Assembly (NCBI RefSeq): GCF_000423605.1
Contig: NZ_AUIH01000003.1
Location: forward strand, 1 to 64,000
DNA length: 64,000 nt
From: Saccharospirillum impatiens DSM 12546
Lineage (GTDB): Bacteria > Pseudomonadota > Gammaproteobacteria > Pseudomonadales > Natronospirillaceae
Reading direction: 5' to 3'
Part shown: in pieces, positions 29,401-37,066 of the stretch
Position numbering within the stretch: the stretch's first letter is position 1
Layout: each line of letters begins with the position of its first letter
Translations under genes and position numbers: made by a program
Notes under the pieces: model-generated
What the model was told of the DNA's origin: nothing
The model's database searches: none
What the model saw: the letters and a program-made list of their open reading frames with translations, nothing else

Positions 29401-29516
29401 TTGGCACCCTGTTGATTCTGCTCATGGTGCCGGTATTGCTCTACAAAATCGGCCAACTGACCGACTGGGCAAGTCGCCGCATTGACCCGACAGGAGCCCG
29501 CTCCGCTGAGGTGTGA
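26439..29516 (+). CDS. RND-family efflux transporter permease
   Basis: A 1025-residue inner-membrane proton-driven pump of the AcrB/MexF superfamily, with membrane helices at residues about 12-30, 330-470 and the repeat at 850-1000 and two large periplasmic loops. The conserved proton-relay Asp pair is in GIIVDDAIVVAE in TM4. The gene begins inside the fusion-protein stop. Substrate cannot be told; shape and partner suggest the HAE-1-like or related group of organic compound exporters. Confidence 0.93.
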   Translation: MNGFYAKLLDHRLAANLLMMVVIGAGIWGLQQVRSQLFPDTELPLVRASIAWPNADAEAVRTGIVEPLDRAIQDSRHFDFVRSTAREGGMSLFARVSDSYSASEGLTALEEAIDGLDLPDGAEVDDVEAIEITEPVASVLIYGDVQRSELTALGYEARQSLLNRGMAVVDLDGVPGRERLITIDLAALNSLGITLDTLASRLSTQFAVATAGSVTVGDNTTALVTDAPDWTVSALQDAIVAQSPDGGVVRLSQVATVAERFDTANILRYQGLPAIKLDIERAAGEDTLENADILDQWMADFALELPYGVGFHAYNEIWRVVEAQLNLVLTNGIGGMLLVILVLFIFLRTRLAIWVAAGIPISFMGTLAFMGYTDTTINTISLFGFIIAIGIIVDDAIVVAEDTAALESEGLAPREAAKTAALRMMPAVVASSLTTIAAFLPLMLIGGSFGNFLIDIPIVVTAAIVASLIECFIILPGHLGHHKRMRPPSRWRAGFDKRFGQFRDGPFRSLVALSIQNGAVFIAALVMISLIALGAVTSGKIAFEASPSLDQPTMSVSLDLLNGTSLTQAEQALDDLEAVVQSINEDVGGGLIDTLVHEYNQLDEPTRAELNISLTSDTDRALSNAEILQRVQQNYELPNVVRSFSTGRSFRGPGGGGDLSIRLEGNNIDQLKEASLLLQAQLQTLSDLSDVTDDLPFDAQQYQLTRTRAAEAAAIEISDVARQVSSQLSGLNLYNVETGFEQIPVRLQLEDRQRESESWLQSLPIQLSDGTTLPLGSLVDFSYQKGLDRISARNGVLSVTVSGSYSGDQLSDLYAVLESDILPIVTSQFPVDYAIEGQAEELDAFFSDTLVSVLISILLIYFILAWVFESWLWPFAVLITVPFGLIGAVAGHWIMDMPLSTISIFGLIGLSGIVINDSIILVAVFRRLHAQGQSLYEATLAAATSRLRPVILTSITTMAGLSPLLFETSIDAALLKPIAVGLVFGLGFGTLLILLMVPVLLYKIGQLTDWASRRIDPTGARSAEV

Positions 29517-29525
29517 CCGAAGCCT

Positions 29526-29709
29526 TAGCAGGCTGTTGAAATTCGTAGAATTTCCGCGGCCTGCTACTGGAACATGTGGTCCGGCAATTCGGACGTTCCG
29601 GCAAAATCAATGACTGTTAAGTCATTGATTTTGTGAGAGAAGCAAAAATCGCAATTTTGGGATCTCATGTTTTGAAAAAGGCAGGAAGCCTTTTTCAACA
29701 ACCTGTTAG
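29526..29709. repeat. Repeat element C, copy 1
   Basis: A 180-bp element with inverted ends TAGCAGGCTGTTGAAA and (reverse complement of the right end) TAACAGGTTGTTGAAA. It holds an internal stem around TCAATGACTGTTAAGTCATTGA and a second around GGACGTTCCG. It lies between the convergent RND pump and ABC exporter genes. Its right end includes the exporter's TAA stop (29706-29708). Copy 2 is at 56063 in opposite orientation and a decayed copy 3 is at 22095. Confidence 0.88.
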
Positions 29710-31511
29710 CGGTCCAGCTCAGCCTGCGCTAACTGACCGGTCTGCACCTGCCACTGTGACCAGTAGGCGCCCTGGCCAGTCAGCAGGCTGCTGTGGGTGC
29801 CCTGCTCAACAATACGCCCATGTTCGAGCACCACGATCTGGTCGGCATGCACAATGGTCGACAGCCGGTGCGCAATCATAATGACCGTTCGGTCCTCAGC
29901 GATGTGGGCCAGAGATCGTTGAATGGCGGCTTCAGTTTCGTTGTCGACAGCGCTGGTGGCTTCATCCAGCACCAGCACTGCCGGATCTTTCAACAAGGCC
30001 CGGGCCAGGGACAACCGCTGACGCTGACCACCGGATAACTTAACGCCGCGCTCACCCACCTGGGTCTTGAACCCTTCAGGCAACCGGTCAATGAACTCCA
30101 GCGCTTCAGCCGTTCTCGCAGCGGCTTGAATCTCGTCAACGCTGGCGTCTGGCCGAGCGTAGGCAATGTTCTCGGCAATGGTACCATCGAACAAAAATAC
30201 ATCCTGACTGACCAGGCCAATATGCGTACGCAAATCGCGCAAAGACAAACGGTCGATGGCAATGCCATCCAGTTCGATCTGTCCCTGCTGCGGCTCGTAA
30301 AACCGCAGCAGGAGTTTCATCAGCGTCGATTTACCGGACCCAGTCGCCCCTACCAGCGCCAGCGTTTTACCCGCCGGCACCTCAATGCTGACATCATGCA
30401 CGCCAGCGCCGCTCTGGCCGTACTCAAACGATACTTGTTTGAATTGAACCCGACCCGCAACCGGCCCTGAAAACAATTGATCACCGTCGTCCGGCACGGT
30501 AACCGGGGTGTGAATCAGGACCAGAATGCGTCGGGTACTGGCCATGGCGCGTTCAAACAGGTCAATGGTTTGTGCCAGCTCGGTCAGTGGCCACAACAAG
30601 CGCTGGGTCAGAAATACCAGTACGCCGTAGGCACCTACGCCGAGCACGCCATTCAACACCTGAAATCCACCGACGACAAAGGTAAACAAAAAGCCGGTCA
30701 AAATGGCCATCCGGATAACCGGAATAAAGGCCGAACTGATCGCGATCGCTCGGCGGTTCGCCTCGGCATAAGCATCGCTGTCGGCCCGGATCTGTCGCGC
30801 TTCCCGCTCTTCGGCAGTAAAGGATTTGATCGTTGCCATTCCGCCTATGTTGTTGCTCAAACGGGTAGCCAGAACGCCCACCCGCTCACGCACATCGGCA
30901 TACAGTGGCATGGCTCTTTTCTGAAAATAGAACGCCCCCCAGATAATCAGCGGAATGGGCGTAAATGCCAGAAAGGCAATCAACGGTGACAAGACGAAAA
31001 AAACGGCGCCGACCGCGACCACGGTCACCAGCACCTGAATGATGTCGTTGGCGCCCCCATCCAGAAACCGCTCCAACTGGTTTACGTCGTCGTTCAGTAT
31101 TGAGATCAACTGACCGCTGCTGCGCGATTCAAAAAAGCTCATGTCCTGTTTTTGAATATGTTCGTAGGCATCCTGGCGAATATCAGCCTGCAGGTGTTGC
31201 GCCAGATTACGCCACAGAATCATATACAAGTACTCAAACAGAGACTCCCCCGCCCAGATGACAAAGGTCAGCACCGCCAATGCGATGATTTGCGACTGCG
31301 GCGTCTCCAGCCCGAGCTGGGCAACAAAACTCGCCTCCTGATTGACCACCACATCAATGGCAATGCCGATCAGAATTTCCGGGGCAATATCGAACAGTTT
31401 ATTCAATGCAGAACACACCGTTGCCGCTATGATGCGACGGCGATAGCCTCGAGCGTATTTCAACAATCGAAGCAGTGATTGAAAGCTGGTTGCAGGGGCA
31501 ATAAATGACAT
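29706..31511 (-). CDS. ABC exporter, fused membrane-ATPase protein
   Basis: A 601-residue half-transporter. Six membrane helices fill about residues 20-320; the ATPase domain has Walker A GATGSGKST near 388, signature LSGGQRQRLSLARALLKDPA near 490 and Walker B VLVLDEATSAVD. It resembles lipid or multidrug exporters of the MsbA/LmrA type, subgroup not decided. The ATG at 31511 follows AAGGA by 5 bases, which favours it over the TTG at 31529. The preceding MFS gene on the same strand ends 15 bp upstream, so they probably share a transcript. Its stop lies in repeat element C. Confidence 0.87.
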   Translation of the reverse strand: MSFIAPATSFQSLLRLLKYARGYRRRIIAATVCSALNKLFDIAPEILIGIAIDVVVNQEASFVAQLGLETPQSQIIALAVLTFVIWAGESLFEYLYMILWRNLAQHLQADIRQDAYEHIQKQDMSFFESRSSGQLISILNDDVNQLERFLDGGANDIIQVLVTVVAVGAVFFVLSPLIAFLAFTPIPLIIWGAFYFQKRAMPLYADVRERVGVLATRLSNNIGGMATIKSFTAEEREARQIRADSDAYAEANRRAIAISSAFIPVIRMAILTGFLFTFVVGGFQVLNGVLGVGAYGVLVFLTQRLLWPLTELAQTIDLFERAMASTRRILVLIHTPVTVPDDGDQLFSGPVAGRVQFKQVSFEYGQSGAGVHDVSIEVPAGKTLALVGATGSGKSTLMKLLLRFYEPQQGQIELDGIAIDRLSLRDLRTHIGLVSQDVFLFDGTIAENIAYARPDASVDEIQAAARTAEALEFIDRLPEGFKTQVGERGVKLSGGQRQRLSLARALLKDPAVLVLDEATSAVDNETEAAIQRSLAHIAEDRTVIMIAHRLSTIVHADQIVVLEHGRIVEQGTHSSLLTGQGAYWSQWQVQTGQLAQAELDR

Positions 31512-31525
31512 GTCTTTCCTTATAG

Positions 31526-32743
31526 TCAAGCACTCGCCTGCTGAATGCGGGCAATGGAATCTTTCTCTTCAATGGGCCAGTGCAGCCAGGCGGCTATGAG
31601 ACCCAACACAATACCGGCAATCCAGATACCGTCGTAACTCTGATAGTTCTTGTACAACCACCCACCCAGCCAGACACCGCTGAAGCTGCCAACCTGGTGG
31701 CTGAAGAAAACAACACCATACAGAAACGTCATGTAACGAGTGCCGAACAGAACAGCAACGAGACCCGAAGTCGGTGGGACGGTCGCGAGCCACAAAAAGC
31801 CCATGATGGCACTGAACACCAGAATGGTCACCAGCGACACGGGAACCAGCAAAAACGCAGCGATGGCAACCACGCGCCCCAGATAAATAGCCGCTAAAAT
31901 GGTTCGCTTCGGACGCAGGCTGCTCTGCACGCCAGCAATGTAAGCACCAAAAACGTTGCATAAACCAATCAGACTGATACTCCAAGCACCCACTTTGGCT
32001 TCGAAGCCGAGATCGACAACATAACCCGGCATGTGCACGGTAATAAAAGCAACATGAAAACCGCAGACAAAAAAACCCAGCACCAAGAGGGTGTATGAGC
32101 GCACTTTCAATGCCCGCTTCAAAATGGTCCAGAGGGACGCATCGATTTTTGGACTTGAGGTGTCATTGGCACCCCCGTATGGAGCCAGCGGCAAGGCAAG
32201 CACGGCCATAATAAAAGCCGAGGCACTGAGCCATTGCAAGGCGCGAAACCAACCGGCCAGATCGACAAGTTCCTGCATCAGCGGTACGACCAGAAACTGG
32301 CCAAAACTACCAGCCGCCGTACCAACGCCCAGCGCCCAACCGCGACGGTCTTCGGGTACGGCCCGGGCAAGCGCTGGTAACACGATGCCAAATGCGGTGC
32401 CTGCTACGCCAGCGCCAACCAATAACCCGGCCGTGGACACCATGGCCAGTTCAGTCGTCGAGTAGGACATTCCCCACATGCCGGCGGCGTAACACACCAC
32501 GCCTGCCAGCAGCACCTTGAGATTGCCAAAGCGGTCCGCCAGACCGCCGGCAAAGATAGCCATTACACCCCAGGCGAGGTTTTGCACCGCCAGTGCCAGT
32601 GACAACACATCCCGACCCCAGCCCCGGGCTTCTGAAATGGGCTGCATAAACAGACCAAACCCGGCCCGATACCCGAACGACAACATCAACAGCAAACACG
32701 CGCTGATCAACACCGGCAATACCGGCATCAAACGACCCTTCAT
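31526..32743 (-). CDS. MFS transporter
   Basis: A 405-residue 12-helix major facilitator, with the loop motif GGLADRFGNLKVLL near residue 65 and the second-half region beginning about 215. The ATG at 32743 follows GGAGG by 6 bases; an upstream in-frame ATG at 32800 has no such site. The substrate is unknown. Hydrophobic pattern and a start GFGLFMQPISEARGWGRDVL resemble the monocarboxylate/oxalate-formate type. It precedes the ABC exporter on the same strand. Confidence 0.85.
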   Translation of the reverse strand: MKGRLMPVLPVLISACLLLMLSFGYRAGFGLFMQPISEARGWGRDVLSLALAVQNLAWGVMAIFAGGLADRFGNLKVLLAGVVCYAAGMWGMSYSTTELAMVSTAGLLVGAGVAGTAFGIVLPALARAVPEDRRGWALGVGTAAGSFGQFLVVPLMQELVDLAGWFRALQWLSASAFIMAVLALPLAPYGGANDTSSPKIDASLWTILKRALKVRSYTLLVLGFFVCGFHVAFITVHMPGYVVDLGFEAKVGAWSISLIGLCNVFGAYIAGVQSSLRPKRTILAAIYLGRVVAIAAFLLVPVSLVTILVFSAIMGFLWLATVPPTSGLVAVLFGTRYMTFLYGVVFFSHQVGSFSGVWLGGWLYKNYQSYDGIWIAGIVLGLIAAWLHWPIEEKDSIARIQQASA

Positions 32744-33026
32744 GACACGCCTCCGACAGGCATCAAACCGGTAGATCAAAGTAAAACAAGCTCGAAACAA
32801 TACTCCGACCGGTAAAGGAGAACAACGTTCAGAACGCTTTGTTCCAACCTGCTACAACGCCCTATCAGGCTTGCTCCGGCCAGCAACCACGGACCTTCAA
32901 TCGCCCGATGCGGGCTGGGCATCGTATTGATGAGGGGTTTCTTAATCGTTATAGTCAAAAACCCGTAATCGCCTGCACCTTCAGGGGTGACCGGAATCGA
33001 TATCTCCCCCCGAACCGGAGTGAAGC

Positions 33027-34286
33027 ATGACCGACCGCCGCCGCATGATTCTTATCTGTTTGTGCTTCATCGCCTTCATTTCACTGGGTTTGCCAGACGG
33101 TCTGCTCGGCGTAGCCTGGCCTGGCATCCGTGCCGACTTTAATCAGCCCCTGGACGCTGTAGGCTGGCTGCTGGTGGCAACCACCACCGGTTACATGATC
33201 AGCAGCTTTTTCAGCGGTGCAGTCAGCCGGTTTTTCGGCATCGGTCTACTGCTGGCCTTCAGTTGCATTGCAACCGGCGTCGCCTTGCTCGGGTTCACTC
33301 TGGTTCCAGTTTGGTTGGGTTTCGTGGTTCTGGGTACTCTGGTCGGTTTGGGCGCCGGAGCCATTGACGCAGGCCTGAACACCTATGTCGCTGAACACTA
33401 CAGTGAACGATTGATGCAGTGGCTGCATGCCAGTTTTGGCATTGGTATTACGCTCGGCCCGCTCATTATGACATTGATGCTGAATCTGACCGGACAATGG
33501 TCGCCCGGTTATTGGCTGGTAGGTTGCGCCCAAGTCTTTCTGGGGTTGTGCTTTTTCGTTTCCGCCCGGTTATGGGAGGCACCGGTGTCGGCGAATGCCG
33601 AGCCCACCCTGACAGACGATGCCGGCAAAGTCGCCCAAACCCACCCCGGCCCGCCAACCAACGCTCAACCGGGCAAGGCACCAGCCAGCTTTGTGTCCTC
33701 TCTGACAACCCCGGCGGTCTGGTTGAGCATGGGGCTATTCTTTGCCTATACCGGCCTGGAACTGACACTGGGTTTGTGGGGGTATTCGTTATTAACCGAA
33801 TCGCGCGAGGTGGAGGCTTCCGCGGCCGGCCTGTGGATCGCCATTTATTGGGGCATGTTTACTCTGGGCCGCATGGTCGCCGGGGTATTTGCCAATCGCA
33901 TGGGCAATCACCGCCTGGTTACTGGCAGCCTGATACTGGCGCTGGCCGGTACCGTATTGTTGGCCTGGAACCCGATTGCCTGGGTCGGGCTGATCGCCAT
34001 AGGCCTGGTCGGTTTCGCCTTCGCGCCGATCTTTCCCGGGCTGGTGTCTGGCACCCGACTGCGAGTGGGTGAGGCACACCTGGCGAACACTATGGGCATG
34101 CAGATTGCCGCTGCGGGTATCGGTGCCGCCTGTTTGCCTGCCCTGGCCGGTGTTCTGGCCGAACAGACGTCACTGGAAATTGTACCGGGTTTTCTGATTG
34201 TGTTTATTGCTGTGCTCGGCGTGCTATACGGAGCTTCCCGGCGCCTCGGGAATCGCCAGATCGGCATCGACCCGGTTGATCACTGA
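33027..34286 (+). CDS. MFS transporter, sugar-type
   Basis: A 419-residue permease with 12 predicted helices, starting MTDRRRMILICLCFIAFISL. The middle (about 195-225) is a loop rich in Pro and Ala. The GALDAGLNTYVAEHYSERLMQW-like helix-4 region resembles FucP-type or related MFS proteins with unknown sugar substrates. GGAG is 6 bases before the ATG. Its 3' end overlaps the convergent MscS gene by 63 bp. Confidence 0.83.
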   Translation: MTDRRRMILICLCFIAFISLGLPDGLLGVAWPGIRADFNQPLDAVGWLLVATTTGYMISSFFSGAVSRFFGIGLLLAFSCIATGVALLGFTLVPVWLGFVVLGTLVGLGAGAIDAGLNTYVAEHYSERLMQWLHASFGIGITLGPLIMTLMLNLTGQWSPGYWLVGCAQVFLGLCFFVSARLWEAPVSANAEPTLTDDAGKVAQTHPGPPTNAQPGKAPASFVSSLTTPAVWLSMGLFFAYTGLELTLGLWGYSLLTESREVEASAAGLWIAIYWGMFTLGRMVAGVFANRMGNHRLVTGSLILALAGTVLLAWNPIAWVGLIAIGLVGFAFAPIFPGLVSGTRLRVGEAHLANTMGMQIAAAGIGAACLPALAGVLAEQTSLEIVPGFLIVFIAVLGVLYGASRRLGNRQIGIDPVDH

Positions 34287-34778
34287 CGTCTTGTTGCCCG
34301 AGAGCTTGATCACCGGCGTCTGCAGCATGAGCGTGTTGGGAACGGTCATCAGATCGCCCTTATCGTGCCGGATCATGACATGAAATGAAGAGATCTCTTC
34401 AATGACTCCGGTCAGATCATAATCCGCATTGAGAATCCGCACCCGATCACCGATCCGGTAAGGAAATTGGAAAAAGATGATCATGCTCGCCGTCAGATTG
34501 CTGAGAATCGACCATTGCGCAAACAGCGCGATACCAATGACTGCGAACAACGACGACAGAAACACCGTCAATTCGCCGTATTCAATGCCAAAGGTCAGCC
34601 CCAGGGCAATCAGGTAACTGACGGCGTGAACGCTTCGCAACAACTTTCTCACCAGCGCCTTACGCTGGACCGGAACATCTTTTGAATTGACCCAGCGACG
34701 AATAAAGTAATTAAGAGCCTTATGAGTGATAAAAAAGGCCACTAAAAGCGCCAGAAATACTATGTATTGCCAGGACAC
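34224..34778 (-). CDS. Small mechanosensitive channel family protein
   Basis: A 184-residue MscS-family protein, much shorter than the 286 of E. coli MscS. Three hydrophobic segments are seen (about 4-22, 50-72, 76-100) and then the beta domain with FQFPYRIGDRVRIL and GVIEEISSFHVMIR, both conserved in the family. The large C-terminal vestibule domain is missing. GTG at 34778 has AGGAG 9 bases upstream. Its C-terminal 20 codons lie on the opposite strand of the end of the MFS gene. Confidence 0.78.
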   Translation of the reverse strand: MSWQYIVFLALLVAFFITHKALNYFIRRWVNSKDVPVQRKALVRKLLRSVHAVSYLIALGLTFGIEYGELTVFLSSLFAVIGIALFAQWSILSNLTASMIIFFQFPYRIGDRVRILNADYDLTGVIEEISSFHVMIRHDKGDLMTVPNTLMLQTPVIKLSGNKTSVINRVDADLAIPEAPGSSV

Positions 34779-34898
34779 GTGCGCAGACTCCTGCCCATAT
34801 TTGAGTGTTTACGCCCTTCAGACTCGATATCGGGTGCCCCGGGCGCGTGAATTGCTTACACTTTACCGTAAATCACCCAAACATCGAGAGTTCCGATT

Positions 34899-35633
34899 TT
34901 GAGTCAGCAACCACAGCGCAGCGGATTCTTCAGCAATCTGCTGTTCAACATCATTGTCCCAGTCGTTATCCTCAGCAAATTCAGCGGACCTGATCGACTG
35001 GGGCCGGCCTGGAGCATTGTTGTTGCTCTGGCCTTCCCCATTGGCTATGGCCTCTGGGAAATGCGCCAGACAGGTAAGTTGAACGCAATGTCGGTTATCG
35101 GTGTGATCAGTGTCTTTCTGACCGGCGGCATCAGTCTGCTGCAACTGGACCCGAAGTACATCGCCATTAAAGAGGCGGCTATCCCCGGCCTGCTGGGCCT
35201 GGCCGTACTCATTAGCCAGAAAACCCGCTGGCCACTGGTGCGCACCCTGATATTCAATGCCCAGTTGATCGCCATCGACCGGGTCAACCAGGCACTGGAT
35301 CAGCGCGGTACGCACCGCCAACTGGAGCAAAGCCTGTCGCTGGTGTCCTATATCGTCGCGGCGTCGTTCTTCCTGTCGTCCGTTCTTAACTATGTACTGG
35401 CCCGGGTCATTCTGGTGAGCCCGCCCGGAACCACTGCGTTCAGCGAAGAGCTGGGCAAGATGACCGCTCTGAGTTATCCGGTGATCGCACTGCCAAGCAC
35501 CATCGTGCTGATGTCCGCCATCTTTTTTCTGCTATACCGGCTAAAGAAACTCACCGGACTGGACCTCGAATCCCTGATGGTGGATCAAAACGCAAGCAAA
35601 GACGGCAGCAAAGAAGCTCCGGAGACCAAATAA
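34899..35633 (+). CDS. VC0807-like integral membrane protein
   Basis: A 244-residue inner-membrane protein with about six hydrophobic helices, starting MSQQPQRSGFFSNLLFNIIV and carrying PAWSIVVALAFPIGYGLWEM near 40. Length and pattern resemble the VC0807 family of unknown function. The start is a TTG at 34899; GAGAG lies about 8 bases before it and no ATG is close. The tail from about 225 is hydrophilic. Confidence 0.72.
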   Translation: MSQQPQRSGFFSNLLFNIIVPVVILSKFSGPDRLGPAWSIVVALAFPIGYGLWEMRQTGKLNAMSVIGVISVFLTGGISLLQLDPKYIAIKEAAIPGLLGLAVLISQKTRWPLVRTLIFNAQLIAIDRVNQALDQRGTHRQLEQSLSLVSYIVAASFFLSSVLNYVLARVILVSPPGTTAFSEELGKMTALSYPVIALPSTIVLMSAIFFLLYRLKKLTGLDLESLMVDQNASKDGSKEAPETK

Positions 35634-35649
35634 CCAATAGCCCAGACGT

Positions 35650-35674
35650 AAAAAAGGCGGGGAAACCCCGCCTT
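35650..35674 (-). terminator. Bidirectional hairpin terminator
   Basis: AAGGCGGGG-AAA-CCCCGCCTT is a 9-bp perfect stem preceded by an A-run. On the minus strand it reads as hairpin plus T-run, ending transcription from the 104-aa gene at 35795. It may also serve the membrane-protein gene ending at 35633. Confidence 0.85.
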
Positions 35675-35794
35675 GAACGTATCGATTGTGTGAGTGGCCC
35701 TACCGGATCCACGGTCAATCAGCAGAAGAACCTCCTGACTCACTATCCCCAGACTCACTATAGGTCGGTGGACAAACCCCCCGATACAGATCTA

Positions 35795-36109
35795 TCAGTG
35801 CAAGGTCGCGCTGCCGACAACGCCGGCACGACCGTATTCCTGTGTCGCTTCCTGGACGGCACGGAATCGCTCAATTTCGAGGTCAGCCGGGCCACCATTC
35901 TGCAAGTGAAAATCGTACAGAGTGCTGATCAACGTTGATAACACGTCGTTGTTGTTCAACAACCCTTCTTCAATGCCTGAGGCCGACAGGATATCGGCAA
36001 TAGGCTCCAGGTTAGCTTGCAATTCGCCCTCTTCATCACGACTTATTTCCAGGGCGCCGAAATCAAACGATTCAGAAACGATCAGCTCGAACTGTCTTAC
36101 ATCATTCAT
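35795..36109 (-). CDS. Hypothetical protein, acidic
   Basis: A 104-residue acidic protein of unknown family, beginning MNDVRQFELIVSESFDFGAL. The middle is helical, with LISTLYDFHLQNGGPADLEI. No motif, signal peptide or membrane segment is visible. It stands between convergent and divergent genes with a clear terminator 120 bp downstream, and the start ATG at 36109 lies after a purine-rich stretch (AGAGCGAGGTAAGGCT), which supports a real gene. Confidence 0.6.
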   Translation of the reverse strand: MNDVRQFELIVSESFDFGALEISRDEEGELQANLEPIADILSASGIEEGLLNNNDVLSTLISTLYDFHLQNGGPADLEIERFRAVQEATQEYGRAGVVGSATLH

Positions 36110-36369
36110 AGCCTTACCTCGCTCTTAAGAGCCTCGATCGGAAGCAGCGTGCAGAACCACCCGAGGCTCTCAGGGTGGCTGCGTGGATAGACCGATTGCG
36201 AACACAATCCCCTACACCATACAAGAAAGCGGCCCAGTCGCCAAATCACGGGCCTTTGGGCCGGAGCCCCATACGGTTAAACCGTCGTCACCCACTCGTG
36301 TGAGGCCAGATTCACAGTCTGTTCAGCTCGGCACCTCTACACTGGTCTTTCACTCGAAGGAGCTTTGTT

Positions 36370-36882
36370 ATGATCCCGATCACAGCGTATCGACCTGGCT
36401 GGTTACTGGCAGGCTTGGTTTTATCAATGAGTGTTAACGCCTGGCACCCTGACACTGCCAGCCTGAACCCGCCATTGGCTGAATCGACGATCAAAACCCG
36501 ACCGATTGTGACAGCCCATCGCATGCCCGATTCGCTTACCGGGCAGGTATTCCAGTGGCAATACAGCCTGCTTGAAAACGGATCGAGGGTGCAGCCAGAC
36601 CATTCAGACGCCTACCAGCTCAGGTTTGGCAGCGAAGGTCGTATCAGCCTCAGAGCAGACTGCAATCACTATGCCGCCTCCGCCAGGCTGACCGACACCG
36701 TCTTTGCCATCGGTCCCATGATCGGTACGCGCGCGCTGTGCCCGAAAGGCAGCCTTGAGCGCCCTTTCATCAACTTTATCGAATCAGCCTCGCAATGGTC
36801 ACTGGACGGGTCGCAGTTGACACTTCGTTTGCCACACGATGAAGGAACCATGATCCTGGCCGCCGCAGAAGATCATGAATAA
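36370..36882 (+). CDS. META/HslJ domain lipoprotein-like protein
   Basis: A 170-residue exported protein. Residues 1-24 look like a signal peptide (MIPITAYRPGWLLAGLVLSM plus NAW). The rest follows the META domain: LTGQVFQWQYSLLENGSRVQ, then RISLRADCNHYAASARLTDT with conserved Cys and Asn, and FAIGPMIGTRALCPKGS with the second Cys, as in HslJ. HslJ proteins are linked to stress and novobiocin resistance; role here unknown. GGAG lies 7 or so bases before the ATG. No lipobox Cys is visible. Confidence 0.75.
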   Translation: MIPITAYRPGWLLAGLVLSMSVNAWHPDTASLNPPLAESTIKTRPIVTAHRMPDSLTGQVFQWQYSLLENGSRVQPDHSDAYQLRFGSEGRISLRADCNHYAASARLTDTVFAIGPMIGTRALCPKGSLERPFINFIESASQWSLDGSQLTLRLPHDEGTMILAAAEDHE

Positions 36883-37018
36883 AGTCGCAATGCCCACCTG
36901 ACCCAGGGGGGGGCATGCGCAACGTTTCGGGACCGGTCGCGTAGCGAATGTGCACAACTCACTGCAGTCACGGAACGCTACGACCAAGCCACTGGCCAAC
37001 GGTTTAAGAAGCTCAAAC

Positions 37019-37041
37019 AAAAAAGGGCCCGAATGGGCCCT
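37019..37041 (-). terminator. Rho-independent terminator of the S8 protease gene
   Basis: AGGGCCC-ATTC-GGGCCCT on the minus strand is followed by TTTTTT. It lies about 25 bp past the protease stop. Confidence 0.88.
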
Positions 37042-37066
37042 GTTATAAAAGCGGTTTAACACTGCG

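Noticed and set aside
36183-36437. 84-codon plus-strand frame before the META-domain gene
   Set aside because: It overlaps the start of a better supported gene in another frame and has no motif.
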